Source: Bacillota bacterium
Lineage (GTDB): Bacteria > Bacillota > Clostridia > Lachnospirales > Lachnospiraceae
NCBI GenBank assembly: GCA_023442465.1
Contig: JAEZZQ010000021.1
Location: 62,001-126,000, forward strand
Reading direction: 5' to 3'
Length of the DNA: 64,000 nucleotides
Part shown: one piece after another, positions 23,863-32,937 of the stretch
Position numbering within the stretch: position 1 is the first letter of the stretch
How the letters are laid out: each line of letters starts with the position of its first letter
Made by a program: the position numbers and the translations under genes
The notes under the pieces: generated by a model
Seen by the model: only the letters and a program-made list of their open reading frames with translations
Database searches by the model: none
What the model was told of the DNA's origin: nothing

Positions 23863-25197
23863 TCACATAATAATTCCGGTAGTAATAGAAAAACTCTCCG
23901 CTATAAAAGAAGCTGTCTCCTCTTTCACCCTCACCGTTACCGGAAGGGCCTGCTGCGTCTTATTGAAAACAATGAATACCAGCCTGCCATCGGGATTTAC
24001 AAAAGCTGTCGCCTCCAACTCTTCCGTATATCTGGAAAAAGCGATACGGGTCGACCCCGGTGTTAAATAACGGCTGAAATGCTCGATGGCCGATTTGGTG
24101 AAGCGCTCGGTCAGCTCTCCTTCCTTTGTCCGAAAAAGGTAAGGTGCATCGCAGAAGTTTTCTGCATGATTCGGGCCTCCTTGTTCATCCAACAGGATAT
24201 TCCAATCATAAAAGCCCGTCATTCCCGCATTGAGATTCCCGATAATGTCATGGGCATATTTTTTCACATTTTCAAGCTCTCCTTCCGCTCCGTATTTGCT
24301 GTATTCGATACAAGCCTCGGAGAGAATCAGCTTTTTATCGGGGAATCTCTTATGCACCAATTCCACCGCCTCAAAGTGGTCTCCGCTGTACCAATGGAAT
24401 GCCATCCCCGCTACCATATGATCGGTAGTTTCGTCGATCATAGCACAGGCCCTTTCATATACTCTCTCCTTGTTATGATCCCAGATAAAGATTTCTATTT
24501 CTTCCAGTCCGCTTTTTACCAAAGCCGGATATAGATAATCCCTTAAAAATACCTTTTCCTCCTCCGCAGTATAGTTACAGGAGTCCCAAGTCTGCACCGC
24601 CTTAGGCTCGTTCTGGATACTCAGCCTCTTGACAAGAAAGCCTTCCTTTTGAAGCTCTTTGATATAATGGCAGAGATACCGCGCGTACAGCTCCCGGTAT
24701 TCCGGTTTAAGTCTTCCTCCCTTTACTCTTTTATTGTTTGTTTTCATAAAGGCCGGCGGTGACCATGGGGAAAGCATTACCTCGATGTCTTTTCCATACA
24801 CTCTCTGTATGTCCTGCCAGAGAGGATAGATATACTTTTTCTCCCTTTCGAGAGAAAAAGTAGCAAACTCCTCATCTCCCTCCGCAATTGCCTGATACTG
24901 CTCTATAGAAAAGTCACAGCTATCGATAGGAACACGCACCGTACAATAGCCCATTCCCTCCTTGCCAAAATAGGTCTCCAGCAGCTTTTCTTTATCTGTT
25001 TCCTTCATCTGAGAATAGATATATCCCGCAGAATCCGTCAGTGCTCCGCCGAAGCCATCGAATTGCTGGTAGGTGACCTCCGGGTATAAATTAAGAAGTT
25101 GATTTTCCGTCTCTTTATCCGTTTGAAAGATAATCTCCCCGGCGCTTTTTTTAATTCCGCTCTGCCTATAACTCGTGGTATCCAGCTGTAATTTCAT
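23863..25197 (-). CDS. Glycoside hydrolase family 30 enzyme
   Basis: A 444-residue retaining glycosidase. It has the GH30 opening YQQFDGFGGALTDSAGY, then SPWSPPAFMKTNN, the acid/base Glu197 in IQNEP and the likely nucleophile Glu294 in LSEACIEY. A short C-terminal beta domain follows. Relatives act as beta-1,6-glucanases, glucosylceramidases, beta-glucosidases or xylosidases; which applies is not clear. No signal peptide, so the substrate must be imported. The ATG has GGAGGAGCACCT before it, and a perfect palindrome TAAAAACGTTTTTA lies between this start and the LacI gene stop, so it has its own regulated promoter. Confidence 0.88.
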   Translation of the reverse strand: MKLQLDTTSYRQSGIKKSAGEIIFQTDKETENQLLNLYPEVTYQQFDGFGGALTDSAGYIYSQMKETDKEKLLETYFGKEGMGYCTVRVPIDSCDFSIEQYQAIAEGDEEFATFSLEREKKYIYPLWQDIQRVYGKDIEVMLSPWSPPAFMKTNNKRVKGGRLKPEYRELYARYLCHYIKELQKEGFLVKRLSIQNEPKAVQTWDSCNYTAEEEKVFLRDYLYPALVKSGLEEIEIFIWDHNKERVYERACAMIDETTDHMVAGMAFHWYSGDHFEAVELVHKRFPDKKLILSEACIEYSKYGAEGELENVKKYAHDIIGNLNAGMTGFYDWNILLDEQGGPNHAENFCDAPYLFRTKEGELTERFTKSAIEHFSRYLTPGSTRIAFSRYTEELEATAFVNPDGRLVFIVFNKTQQALPVTVRVKEETASFIAESFSITTGIIM

Positions 25198-25215
25198 AGG
25201 TGCTCCTCCTTGTGT

Positions 25216-25229
25216 TAAAAACGTTTTTA
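25216..25229. promoter_or_regulatory. LacI-type operator copy 1
   Basis: Perfect 14-bp palindrome TAAAAACGTTTTTA, eight bases upstream of the GH30 ribosome site. A TATAAA box lies just upstream of it on the minus strand. Identical copies at 34495 and 34618. Confidence 0.75.
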
Positions 25230-25259
25230 TTTTATAGTAAAAAATTTTCCTGCCCTGAG

Positions 25260-26261
25260 TCATTCTCTTGGGCAGGTAGATTCTCTCGGTATGATTCTTC
25301 CGTGCAAAATGTTAATGTTGCCTTCATTTTCCCCTTTTATCAGCCCCACAAGTTGCTCTACAGCGAGGGTCCCCTGCTTTTCAAAAGAAGTCCTGATTGT
25401 GGTAAGCGCAGGTTTTACCAGCCGCGCTGTCTCAATATCATCACAGCCGATGACGCTGACCTGCTCCGGTACACGAACACCCTCTTCCAAAAGCGCTTCC
25501 AGTGTACCGATTGCGCTTTCGTCGTTAGCTGCAAAAATAGCCTCAGGAAGCTTCTTCCCCGATTCAAGAAAATCCTTCATGGAATTGTAAGAGGTCTCCC
25601 GCTCAAAAGCTCCCGCCAGAATATAATCCTCCTCTAAGGTTATTCCCGCCTGCTTCAACACGTTGGTAAAGCCTCTTTCTCTCCCTGTATTATCGTAGTT
25701 ATTCTCCGCACCCCGCATATAAGCGACACTTTTATGTCCTAATTCCAGCAAAAACTTTGCGGCGAGCTCACCTTCGTGATAGGAGTCAAACACCACGCTG
25801 GATAAAAACTTTCCTTTCATCTCTCTATCTATGAACACGGTAGGGATATCATTATCCACCAGCATTTTTATATGTTCTTCCTTGATCCATTCGTTCAAGA
25901 CGATGGCACCGTCCACTCGTTTGCCCAGAATATTCGCCATCATATTGTTGGACCTGTCACTGATAAAAATATTCAGCTCATATCCGTGCTTTTTGCATGC
26001 CCAAAAGATGGAGTCTGCCAATACTCCATAGTAAGGTCCCTTTATACAGCTGATGAACAGCCCGATTACATTGGTCGCCTGTGCCTTTAAATTTCTTCCG
26101 TTCAAATTCGGCATATAATGCAATTTTTGCGCTATCTTTAAAATATGCTGCTTCGTATCGGGATGCAGAACATCTACATCGTTTAAAGCATTGGATACCG
26201 TAGATATGGATACTCCGGCTTCCTTTGCCACATCCTTAATCGTCACCTTTTTCGATGCCAC
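25260..26261 (-). CDS. LacI family repressor of locus 2
   Basis: A 333-residue regulator. The N-terminal helix-turn-helix reads VTIKDVAKEAGVSISTVSNAL with hinge NLNGRNLKAQ, followed by a periplasmic-binding-like sugar domain (IGLFISCIKGPYYGVLADS to GCDDIETARLVKPALTTI). Starts at GTG 26261 with GGAGGAATA upstream. Its own promoter is visible. It sits inside locus 2, and three copies of a palindrome of the LacI type flank genes of this locus, so it probably represses the GH30 gene and the long importer operon until a beta-linked sugar binds. Confidence 0.9.
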   Translation of the reverse strand: MASKKVTIKDVAKEAGVSISTVSNALNDVDVLHPDTKQHILKIAQKLHYMPNLNGRNLKAQATNVIGLFISCIKGPYYGVLADSIFWACKKHGYELNIFISDRSNNMMANILGKRVDGAIVLNEWIKEEHIKMLVDNDIPTVFIDREMKGKFLSSVVFDSYHEGELAAKFLLELGHKSVAYMRGAENNYDNTGRERGFTNVLKQAGITLEEDYILAGAFERETSYNSMKDFLESGKKLPEAIFAANDESAIGTLEALLEEGVRVPEQVSVIGCDDIETARLVKPALTTIRTSFEKQGTLAVEQLVGLIKGENEGNINILHGRIIPRESTCPRE

Positions 26262-26300
26262 TTTTTATTCCTCCGCGGTCATAAAGAAATTATCGTTTTT

Positions 26301-26329
26301 ATCTTAGCATAATTTACTTTTTTAGACAA
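26301..26329 (-). promoter_or_regulatory. Promoter of the LacI gene with half operator
   Basis: TTGTCT (26324-26329) and TAAGAT (26301-26306) on the minus strand with 17-bp spacing. The sequence from the -10 box on, TAAGATAAAAACGATAATT, contains one intact half (TAAAAACG) of the 14-bp operator, suggesting weak autoregulation. Confidence 0.5.
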
Positions 26330-26503
26330 TGTAAGTTCTTGTTTCAAAGTATTTATTTGTTACAATTCAGTCTTTCGTTACCACGAGGCATTTTTTGTGG
26401 ACAAAGTTTATAGAAGACACGAGTTCTACAAGAGCGGAATGATACGATGCAGTATTTCTGTGCATAAATTGTTGTTATGAAGCAACCAGCGGAATAATAA
26501 CAT

Positions 26504-28141
26504 TTATTTCGTTACGATTTTCTCCACCTCTATCTTTCCTTTTTCTACGAATATTCTGATTACGGATTTTTCCGCTGCATTCAGCAGGAAATTCTCTGTA
26601 ACCTGACGCTCTGCTCCTGCCTTCAGCTTCGCCCTTTCAAGAAGGCTCTCTCCCTGATAAAAAGCCACCTGAGCATCCTCACCGACAAAAAGTTCACAAT
26701 GAACAACACTGCCTTTCCCGATATCAAAGAGTGAATAATCCGCAAATTCTCCCTCGCCCATGGCCAGAACAAATCTTTCCCATCTGCAATCAAAGCCAAA
26801 TTTCTGAATAGTGTCAGGGAATTTATTGCGAATTTCCATTCCTGTTCCTATCCGGTAACAATAGATGTTCTCCTCCGGAAAGACACCTGAGCAGGACTTC
26901 CCCCTGCCCGGGAACTCATCAAAGTCCGTACCTCTGACCGTACAGCCCGGTTGCCTGAATATTGCCTGAGTTACCCCGGGATGGAGAACGCAGTTTTCTA
27001 TCTTCATGTTTTCCAGATATTCGTCCAGGATACTCTGCGCCTTTTCATAGCCCGGATGCTTTCCCTTTTTCGCATATCCGGTAATCAATTCAAAGTCCTG
27101 CGGCTTCTTTATGCTGCAGGGAGAATTGATGCAGTTCATCTTCTTCCACGGCCATAGGTTATAGCCGATGCCAAGCTCCGCCGCCAGCGGGTACATGGCA
27201 GTGTACCATTCGGATATATTTTCCCCTGTCTCCCCTAGCCATAAGGGTGCATCGAGCCTTTCGGACAGAGCGAGGAACTCGTTGTAGCAGGCCATATCAG
27301 GCTGGCAGCCGTATCTGTGGAAATGAATGACCATCTTCTCGTCATACTTTTTATGGAAAACGTCTGTAGCGGAAGCCCAGTGATGCCCTTCCAGAGTAAA
27401 TAAATGTCTATCGTCTATCTCACGCACCGCAGCAATTGCCTTTTCGTAAAATTCCTGAAGACGAGGCAGCAGATAATCCACATCCGGGTCTGTTTCGAAG
27501 CGCTTGGGCCTGATGGGCTCGTTGAGCAAATCGTATCCGCCGACAATCCATTCATCCTTATACCGTTTGGCCAGCTCTCTCCAAAGGGCAATTCCCTTGT
27601 CGAAGCAGTCCTGATCTAAGAACAGCCTGGGTATATCATCAATACAGTCGTCGATATTCGCGCCTGTCTGTCCTCCAGGCGCGCCGTGCAGATCGAGGAA
27701 AACATACAGGCCGTATTTTTTGCACCACCCGATACATTTATCCAGCAGAAGAAATCCTTCTTCCAGAAACTGCGGCTCTCCCGGCTCTTCTTTCAAAAGA
27801 AGTCTGGCGTTCATGGGAATTCTTACGGAGTTGTAGCCAAGCTCCGCCATAAGGCGGATGTCCTCCTCTCTGATATAATTTTCCCTGAACTGCTTCCAAA
27901 AGCGGGCTGCGTAAGTTTCTCCGGTAAGTTCTTCTATAACTGTCTCAATGCGCCTAGGCCTGTCAAATCTCTCGTAACCGTTAGCAAGCCACATATAGCC
28001 CTCGCATAAAAGCCAATTGCCGAGCCCCCAGCCCGTCAGAAGGATTTCCTCTCCTTCTCCGTTTACAATGTTTTTCCCCTTTACATCCAGGAATCCTTTT
28101 ACTCTCGTTTTCAGCATCTCTCGTTTCATGTTAACGACCAT
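26504..28141 (-). CDS. Glycoside hydrolase family 5, exo-beta-glucanase-like
   Basis: A 545-residue enzyme. The GH5 barrel spans about residues 15-380: GWGLGNWLLCEGYM, YNSVRIPMNARL, VFLDLHGAPGGQTG, acid/base Glu208 in LLNEP, and nucleophile Glu304 in WLGETGE. This layout resembles fungal-type exo-1,3-beta-glucanases (GH5_9 and relatives). About 150 residues of beta-rich C-terminal domain follow. No signal peptide, so cytosolic. It follows the chemoreceptor gene by 18 bases and is last in the importer operon. With GH30 it suggests cleavage of mixed beta-1,3/beta-1,6-glucan fragments (inference). Confidence 0.85.
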   Translation of the reverse strand: MVVNMKREMLKTRVKGFLDVKGKNIVNGEGEEILLTGWGLGNWLLCEGYMWLANGYERFDRPRRIETVIEELTGETYAARFWKQFRENYIREEDIRLMAELGYNSVRIPMNARLLLKEEPGEPQFLEEGFLLLDKCIGWCKKYGLYVFLDLHGAPGGQTGANIDDCIDDIPRLFLDQDCFDKGIALWRELAKRYKDEWIVGGYDLLNEPIRPKRFETDPDVDYLLPRLQEFYEKAIAAVREIDDRHLFTLEGHHWASATDVFHKKYDEKMVIHFHRYGCQPDMACYNEFLALSERLDAPLWLGETGENISEWYTAMYPLAAELGIGYNLWPWKKMNCINSPCSIKKPQDFELITGYAKKGKHPGYEKAQSILDEYLENMKIENCVLHPGVTQAIFRQPGCTVRGTDFDEFPGRGKSCSGVFPEENIYCYRIGTGMEIRNKFPDTIQKFGFDCRWERFVLAMGEGEFADYSLFDIGKGSVVHCELFVGEDAQVAFYQGESLLERAKLKAGAERQVTENFLLNAAEKSVIRIFVEKGKIEVEKIVTK

Positions 28142-28159
28142 ACCTTTCCTTCCAGTTTT

Positions 28160-30235
28160 TTACTGATCTACCTTGAAACTACTCACAGTATTTGTCAGCT
28201 GCCCGGTATTTTCCTTTAATTCATTGATTCGTTTTTCTACAGCTTCTACCTGACCGGCCTGTTCGGTTACCATCTCCTTCACGTAGGTGGATGAGGCCAA
28301 AGTCTGCTGCAGCACGCCGGAAATACTTTCCACAGCACCGAGAGTTTCCTCTCTTTCCTTCATCATCTCCTGCATAGCCCGATCCATTTTTTCTACATTA
28401 TCTTGTATGGCTTCCATACATTCATAGATTTCCTTGAAAATAGTATCCGTTCCGATGACGATCTCGTCCTGCTCCTCCACGATTTCCTTTGCCTTAGCGG
28501 AGGAATTCCTGGTGGTCTCCATGAGAGAACCGATTTCATTTACTACCCGCTCTATTTCCTTAGAGGATTTTAACGAATCATCCGCCAGCTTCTTTATCTG
28601 CTCCGCAACAACCGCGAATCCTCTTCCCTGCTCACCCGCTCTGGCGGCTTCGATGGAAGCGTTCAAAGAGAGAAGAGTCGTTTCGTCCGCAATATCACTG
28701 ATAGTTCCTACGAAACCCTCGATTTCCTTGGATTTGCCCAAAAGTTCATCCACCCAGCCGGCAACTTGACCCGTTATCCTGCTGGTTTCCTTCTCCTTTG
28801 TCTGAAGCTGGGTCATCTGCTCTCTTCCGCTAAGAACTTTATCTCCGGTAAAAGCAACCCTCTCCTGCATCTTAGATACCCGCTCCTTCGTATGGATGAT
28901 CAGGCCGGAGAGGTTGTCCATCTTCGTAAGGCAATGCTCCGCATCCTGTGCCTGCTGCCCCGCTCCCAGATTGATTTCTTCAAGGGCCGTCTCTATTCCC
29001 TCCGTGGACTTTTTCAGCCTTTCGGAAGCTTGGGAAACCTCTTCCACAGATTCCGTTACATTCTTAACGATACAGATAGCCTGCACAATGAGATTCTTAG
29101 TGTTGCTTACCATTCCCTTAATATATTTGGCCAGCACCCCGAATTCAGACTTAGTGCGGATATTCATATCCACCGTCAAATCCCCTTCCGCTACATGAGA
29201 AAGGCGCTTGGTCAGATGGCTCATATTACGGCTTATGCTTAAGAGAATAAATAAGCCGATAATGAATACGGTCACACAGGAGAACAGGATGAGAAACAGG
29301 CTGGTGCGTTTCATCTCCTCCGCCTCCTTCATTAAGGAAGCTTTAGGAACGAGAGCGCATATCATTGCTTCATTGGCAGAACATTTGCTGTACATGAACA
29401 AATATTCCCCGTCCTTTGTCTCCACATATTCCGATCCCTTCTCTTCGCCGCTCTCTGCTGCTCTCCGGAAAAAATCCTGGCCGAGGAAAGAGTATTCCTC
29501 CTGCCCTGCAGCCATCTCTCTTCCATCAGCGGTGATGAAGGCTACCACACTGTTTTCCCCTAACTCCATGCTGCTTAATATTTCCTTTATTTTGCCGGCA
29601 TTGACGTCTATTACTACGGCAGCATTTCCCGTAGAAAGGATTCTGTACTGAGAACAGATATAGCTGCTGTCGCTAAGCGCGAAATGCTCGTCCAGAACCG
29701 CATGGGTTCCCGCCCATTTTTCCGTTGCCACCTTGCTGATAAGCACGTCCTGCTTTTCTTCTAAAAGCTCGGGATAAAAGCCGTTTGTGCTTCCCTCTCT
29801 CCCCACCGCCGCGGTAGTAAGGCAATTGACTTCTCCTGCGGTAACGATATGGATGCTTTCAATGAAATGGTTGGAAACAGCTTTTACATTTATCAGATTC
29901 TTGGAATAGTTCAGCACCCTTTTTGCCTCGACGGGTTCGTTCTTATACAGATTCAGAATATAGTTTGTCAGGTTCTCATCGCCGTACATCTGCAAAGAAT
30001 CCGCTTCTATTCCTTCGAACCCGAAATCCAAATATTGAGTCGTCATATCGATGGCCTGCATCGTGGAATTTTCATAGTTTTTCAACATCCCGGCAGAGGC
30101 CTTCTCATATGCGTATACGCCTACTAACGCCACAAAGCATACAGGAATTAAAAAGCCTATAGAAAGCTTTGTTTTCAAACTATGTATGAAGTACTGCCTT
30201 TCTTTTTTCCTTTGTTTTTCCCTTTTCTTTTTCAT
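28160..30235 (-). CDS. Methyl-accepting chemotaxis protein within glycan operon
   Basis: A 691-residue transmembrane chemoreceptor. Basic N-terminus, first helix LSIGFLIPVCFVALVGVYAY, an extracellular sensing domain of about 260 residues of the Cache type, second helix SLFLILFSCVTVFIIGLFILL, a HAMP linker, and a cytoplasmic coiled-coil with the signalling hairpin SLNASIEAARAGEQGRGFAV. Start at ATG 30235 has GGTGA upstream; GTG 30247 is an alternative. It lies between the binding-protein gene and GH5, separated from the former by a terminator. Motility toward the glycan, or sensing by contact with the binding protein, is inferred from position. Confidence 0.92.
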   Translation of the reverse strand: MKKKREKQRKKERQYFIHSLKTKLSIGFLIPVCFVALVGVYAYEKASAGMLKNYENSTMQAIDMTTQYLDFGFEGIEADSLQMYGDENLTNYILNLYKNEPVEAKRVLNYSKNLINVKAVSNHFIESIHIVTAGEVNCLTTAAVGREGSTNGFYPELLEEKQDVLISKVATEKWAGTHAVLDEHFALSDSSYICSQYRILSTGNAAVVIDVNAGKIKEILSSMELGENSVVAFITADGREMAAGQEEYSFLGQDFFRRAAESGEEKGSEYVETKDGEYLFMYSKCSANEAMICALVPKASLMKEAEEMKRTSLFLILFSCVTVFIIGLFILLSISRNMSHLTKRLSHVAEGDLTVDMNIRTKSEFGVLAKYIKGMVSNTKNLIVQAICIVKNVTESVEEVSQASERLKKSTEGIETALEEINLGAGQQAQDAEHCLTKMDNLSGLIIHTKERVSKMQERVAFTGDKVLSGREQMTQLQTKEKETSRITGQVAGWVDELLGKSKEIEGFVGTISDIADETTLLSLNASIEAARAGEQGRGFAVVAEQIKKLADDSLKSSKEIERVVNEIGSLMETTRNSSAKAKEIVEEQDEIVIGTDTIFKEIYECMEAIQDNVEKMDRAMQEMMKEREETLGAVESISGVLQQTLASSTYVKEMVTEQAGQVEAVEKRINELKENTGQLTNTVSSFKVDQ

Positions 30236-30279
30236 CCTATCACCCACAGATTTTGACTATACCTTTCCCTTTTAAAAAA

Positions 30280-30302
30280 CAGCCGGCATCTTTTGCCGGC
30301 TG
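30280..30302 (-). terminator. Terminator between binding-protein and chemoreceptor genes
   Basis: CAGCCGGC and GCCGGCTG form an 8-bp G+C-rich stem with a 7-base loop; on the minus strand TTTTTT follows. It would reduce transcription into the chemoreceptor and GH5 genes relative to the importer genes. Confidence 0.8.
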
Positions 30303-30313
30303 CCTTTAGAAAC

Positions 30314-31954
30314 TTATTTATATCCGTATTCGTTGCAATATGCTTCCCACTGTTCCTTGAAACCATCGCGGCAAACTTCTATGCCTGCGTCTGTCATCTT
30401 CTGACGGAATTCTTCTACCGCTGCATCCACATCATCTACCAGTCCTGCCTGCAATGGAGCGAGGTACTGCTTCATAACGTTAGATACTGCTGTTCTCTCT
30501 GCCTGATAAGCATCATAATTTTCATTGAAACCGTTATAGATATTCACATTGGGGAATTTTGTCTTGCTTCCTAATTCCTCATATTTGTCGAACATTTGAT
30601 TCAAAATAACATCTGTTTCCTGAGGAAGTTTATACTCGCCGTTTCTTAACGACCATGTATTGAAACCTTCATAAGGGAACGCTTCCGGAATGGAGGTGCT
30701 CAGGTTGTGGTAGATACCGTCCGCATCCAGCTCATAATTGGTTCCTTCGATACCGCACTGTACCAGCCTGTTGATGCTTTCGTCCGTCATGAGAAGCTCT
30801 AATACCTTCAGAGCTCTCTCCGGATTCTTACTGCCGCGTACGATTGCCGTGCCGTTCTGTGTTGCATGTCCGGGGTAAATAGTATTCGTTACCTCACCGT
30901 ATGCGATGTATTCGGATTTCCAATCGGGTTGTTCTTTTTCAAATTCTTTGATAGCGGCGATCTGTTTGTTAGGATTCTGTCCTGCAATTTCAGCTACACA
31001 AAGACCGCTCTTGTATGCTTCGCTATCGTTGGTATCGGACAGTGCGCTCTTAGACCAGAAGCCTAAGTCTGCCCACTTCTTCATGAGCTTCATGTCCTCT
31101 GTGAAGTCATCGGAATACCAGTAATCATATACGTCCGAAGGCGTATCATAATTGGATGCCAGACCGTACGGAAGTCCGTTAGCGTTAACCCAAGGATATT
31201 TCAGATTGAGGATCCAGGCTGCATCGAAGGCTGTTAGCATTCCCTGGCTTTCCTCTGTAGTTACGGTCAAAAGTCCCTGACCAGGCTCATTCTCTTTGAT
31301 TCCCAGCATGTATGCTTCGAAATTTTCAAGGCTGTCAGGTACCGGAAGGTCATATTTTTCTCTTAAATCTTCGCGGTATTTAACGCCGTTGCATGTATAT
31401 TCCGCCCAGGAGCAAGGAACCGCATAAACTTTTCCGCCTACACGGCACATATTCAAGTTGCTTTCACCAACGGTATCCTTCAATGCGGGAGCAACCGTAT
31501 TCAACATATCATCCAGCTCCTCAAAAGCTCCGCTGGTAGCTAACTGTCCGTAATTTAACCAGTTGGCTACGTAGATCAAATCCGCCTGACCTGCTGTCAG
31601 CTCCAGACTGTATTTCTGCTGGAAATCCGTCCATGTGGAGAATTGGAAATCGATAGTAGCGTTTACCTTTTCCAGCAATATCTCATTCAAGGCATCTTCT
31701 ACCGCAATCTCGTCTACAGGTGCATCACCCATTACATAAAATACGAGATCTACTCTTTCAGAGGTATCCAGCGCCGCTGCCTCTGTGGTCTCTTCTGCTA
31801 CCGCGGGAGCCTCTGCTTCCGTACTATTATCAGTAGTTTCTGCGGGAGCCGCTTCGTTCAGACTTTCCACTGCGGACTTACTTCCGCAGCCTGCCATTGT
31901 AAGTACCATGGTAAGTGCCAGAACGATACTCACTAATTTTCTTTTCTTCTTCAT
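30314..31954 (-). CDS. Sugar-binding lipoprotein of ABC importer, locus 2
   Basis: A 546-residue extracellular solute-binding protein. Signal peptide MKKKRKLVSIVLALTMVLT with lipobox MAGC, then an Ala/Glu/Thr linker. The body has DLIYVANWLNYGQLATSGAF and GGKVYAVPCSWAEY, typical of LplA/YtcQ proteins. AGGAGGG precedes the ATG. It follows the two permease genes in the same operon. Its Trp/Tyr-rich surface fits binding of a long oligosaccharide; the ligand is not known. Confidence 0.9.
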   Translation of the reverse strand: MKKKRKLVSIVLALTMVLTMAGCGSKSAVESLNEAAPAETTDNSTEAEAPAVAEETTEAAALDTSERVDLVFYVMGDAPVDEIAVEDALNEILLEKVNATIDFQFSTWTDFQQKYSLELTAGQADLIYVANWLNYGQLATSGAFEELDDMLNTVAPALKDTVGESNLNMCRVGGKVYAVPCSWAEYTCNGVKYREDLREKYDLPVPDSLENFEAYMLGIKENEPGQGLLTVTTEESQGMLTAFDAAWILNLKYPWVNANGLPYGLASNYDTPSDVYDYWYSDDFTEDMKLMKKWADLGFWSKSALSDTNDSEAYKSGLCVAEIAGQNPNKQIAAIKEFEKEQPDWKSEYIAYGEVTNTIYPGHATQNGTAIVRGSKNPERALKVLELLMTDESINRLVQCGIEGTNYELDADGIYHNLSTSIPEAFPYEGFNTWSLRNGEYKLPQETDVILNQMFDKYEELGSKTKFPNVNIYNGFNENYDAYQAERTAVSNVMKQYLAPLQAGLVDDVDAAVEEFRQKMTDAGIEVCRDGFKEQWEAYCNEYGYK

Positions 31955-32031
31955 TTTTACCCTCCTAAAATAATTATTAGTTTTTTATATCAAAGCGTTT
32001 CCGTTAAGCGTCCGCGCCTTCATATCTGTTC

Positions 32032-32922
32032 TTACCCCTTTACCGCTCCCACCGTAATACCGGAAACGAAGAATTTCTGTACAAAAGGATAGAATAAGAG
32101 CACGGGACCGGTAGCCACTACCGCCATCGCCAGCTTTACGGACTGGGTAGGAAGTTCTGCGGTGGAGATACTGGTACTCTGGGCCATTTGCTTTAATGCC
32201 GTAGTAGCGTTTAATAAATCGTATAGATAAAACTGCAGTTCCCATGTCTTAGAGCTGGTGCTGAACATCGAAGAGCGGTACCAGTCATTCCAGTAGCCAA
32301 GTGCCAGAAACAGCCCTACCGTAGCCAATCCCGGCTTTAACACAGGCATTACTATCTTGAAAAATATGGTCAGATGTCCCGCACCGTCTATCTTTGCCGA
32401 CTCTGTGATCGCCTCGGGAACGGAACCTACGATGAAGGTCCTCATCAGGATGATCAAAAACGGGCTCATCAGTGCCGGAAACCAGATTGCAAAGGTGGAG
32501 CCTTTCATATTCAATACGTTGGCATACATCAAATACCACGGAATCATACCTCCTCCGAATATACTGGTGAAGTAAATCAGAAAGGATACCGTATTGCGGT
32601 ACTTGAATTCTCTTCTGGAAATAACATATCCCGTCAACGTTATCATCATAAGACCGATTACCGTGCCTACGATGGTATAATAAAAGGTCATCTTATAGGC
32701 CTGTAAAATATCCTTAGGCGCATTGAAAATCGTCCGGTAAGCGGATAGAGTAATATCCCTCGGCAGCACGCTGTAGCCTTGAGTGAGAATCGTAGTATTG
32801 TTCGTCAGAGAGCCGGAAACGATAATGATAAACGGAAATACGCAGACAATGGCTCCAAAAGTAAGCGTGACATAAGTAATGATGTTAAAAATTATAGTAG
32901 AGGTATTCTTTTTAATTTTCAT
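32032..32922 (-). CDS. CUT1 sugar ABC permease (LplC type), locus 2
   Basis: A 296-residue permease with about six helices, EAA loop ESAKIDGAGHLTIFFKIVMP and C-terminus VQKFFVSGITVGAVKG. ATG 32922 is preferred over GTG 32931 because AAAGAAAGG lies about eight bases upstream of it. It directly follows the long permease gene (15 bases). No ATPase gene is present in the locus. Confidence 0.9.
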   Translation of the reverse strand: MKIKKNTSTIIFNIITYVTLTFGAIVCVFPFIIIVSGSLTNNTTILTQGYSVLPRDITLSAYRTIFNAPKDILQAYKMTFYYTIVGTVIGLMMITLTGYVISRREFKYRNTVSFLIYFTSIFGGGMIPWYLMYANVLNMKGSTFAIWFPALMSPFLIILMRTFIVGSVPEAITESAKIDGAGHLTIFFKIVMPVLKPGLATVGLFLALGYWNDWYRSSMFSTSSKTWELQFYLYDLLNATTALKQMAQSTSISTAELPTQSVKLAMAVVATGPVLLFYPFVQKFFVSGITVGAVKG

Positions 32923-32937
32923 TTCATTCACCTTTCT

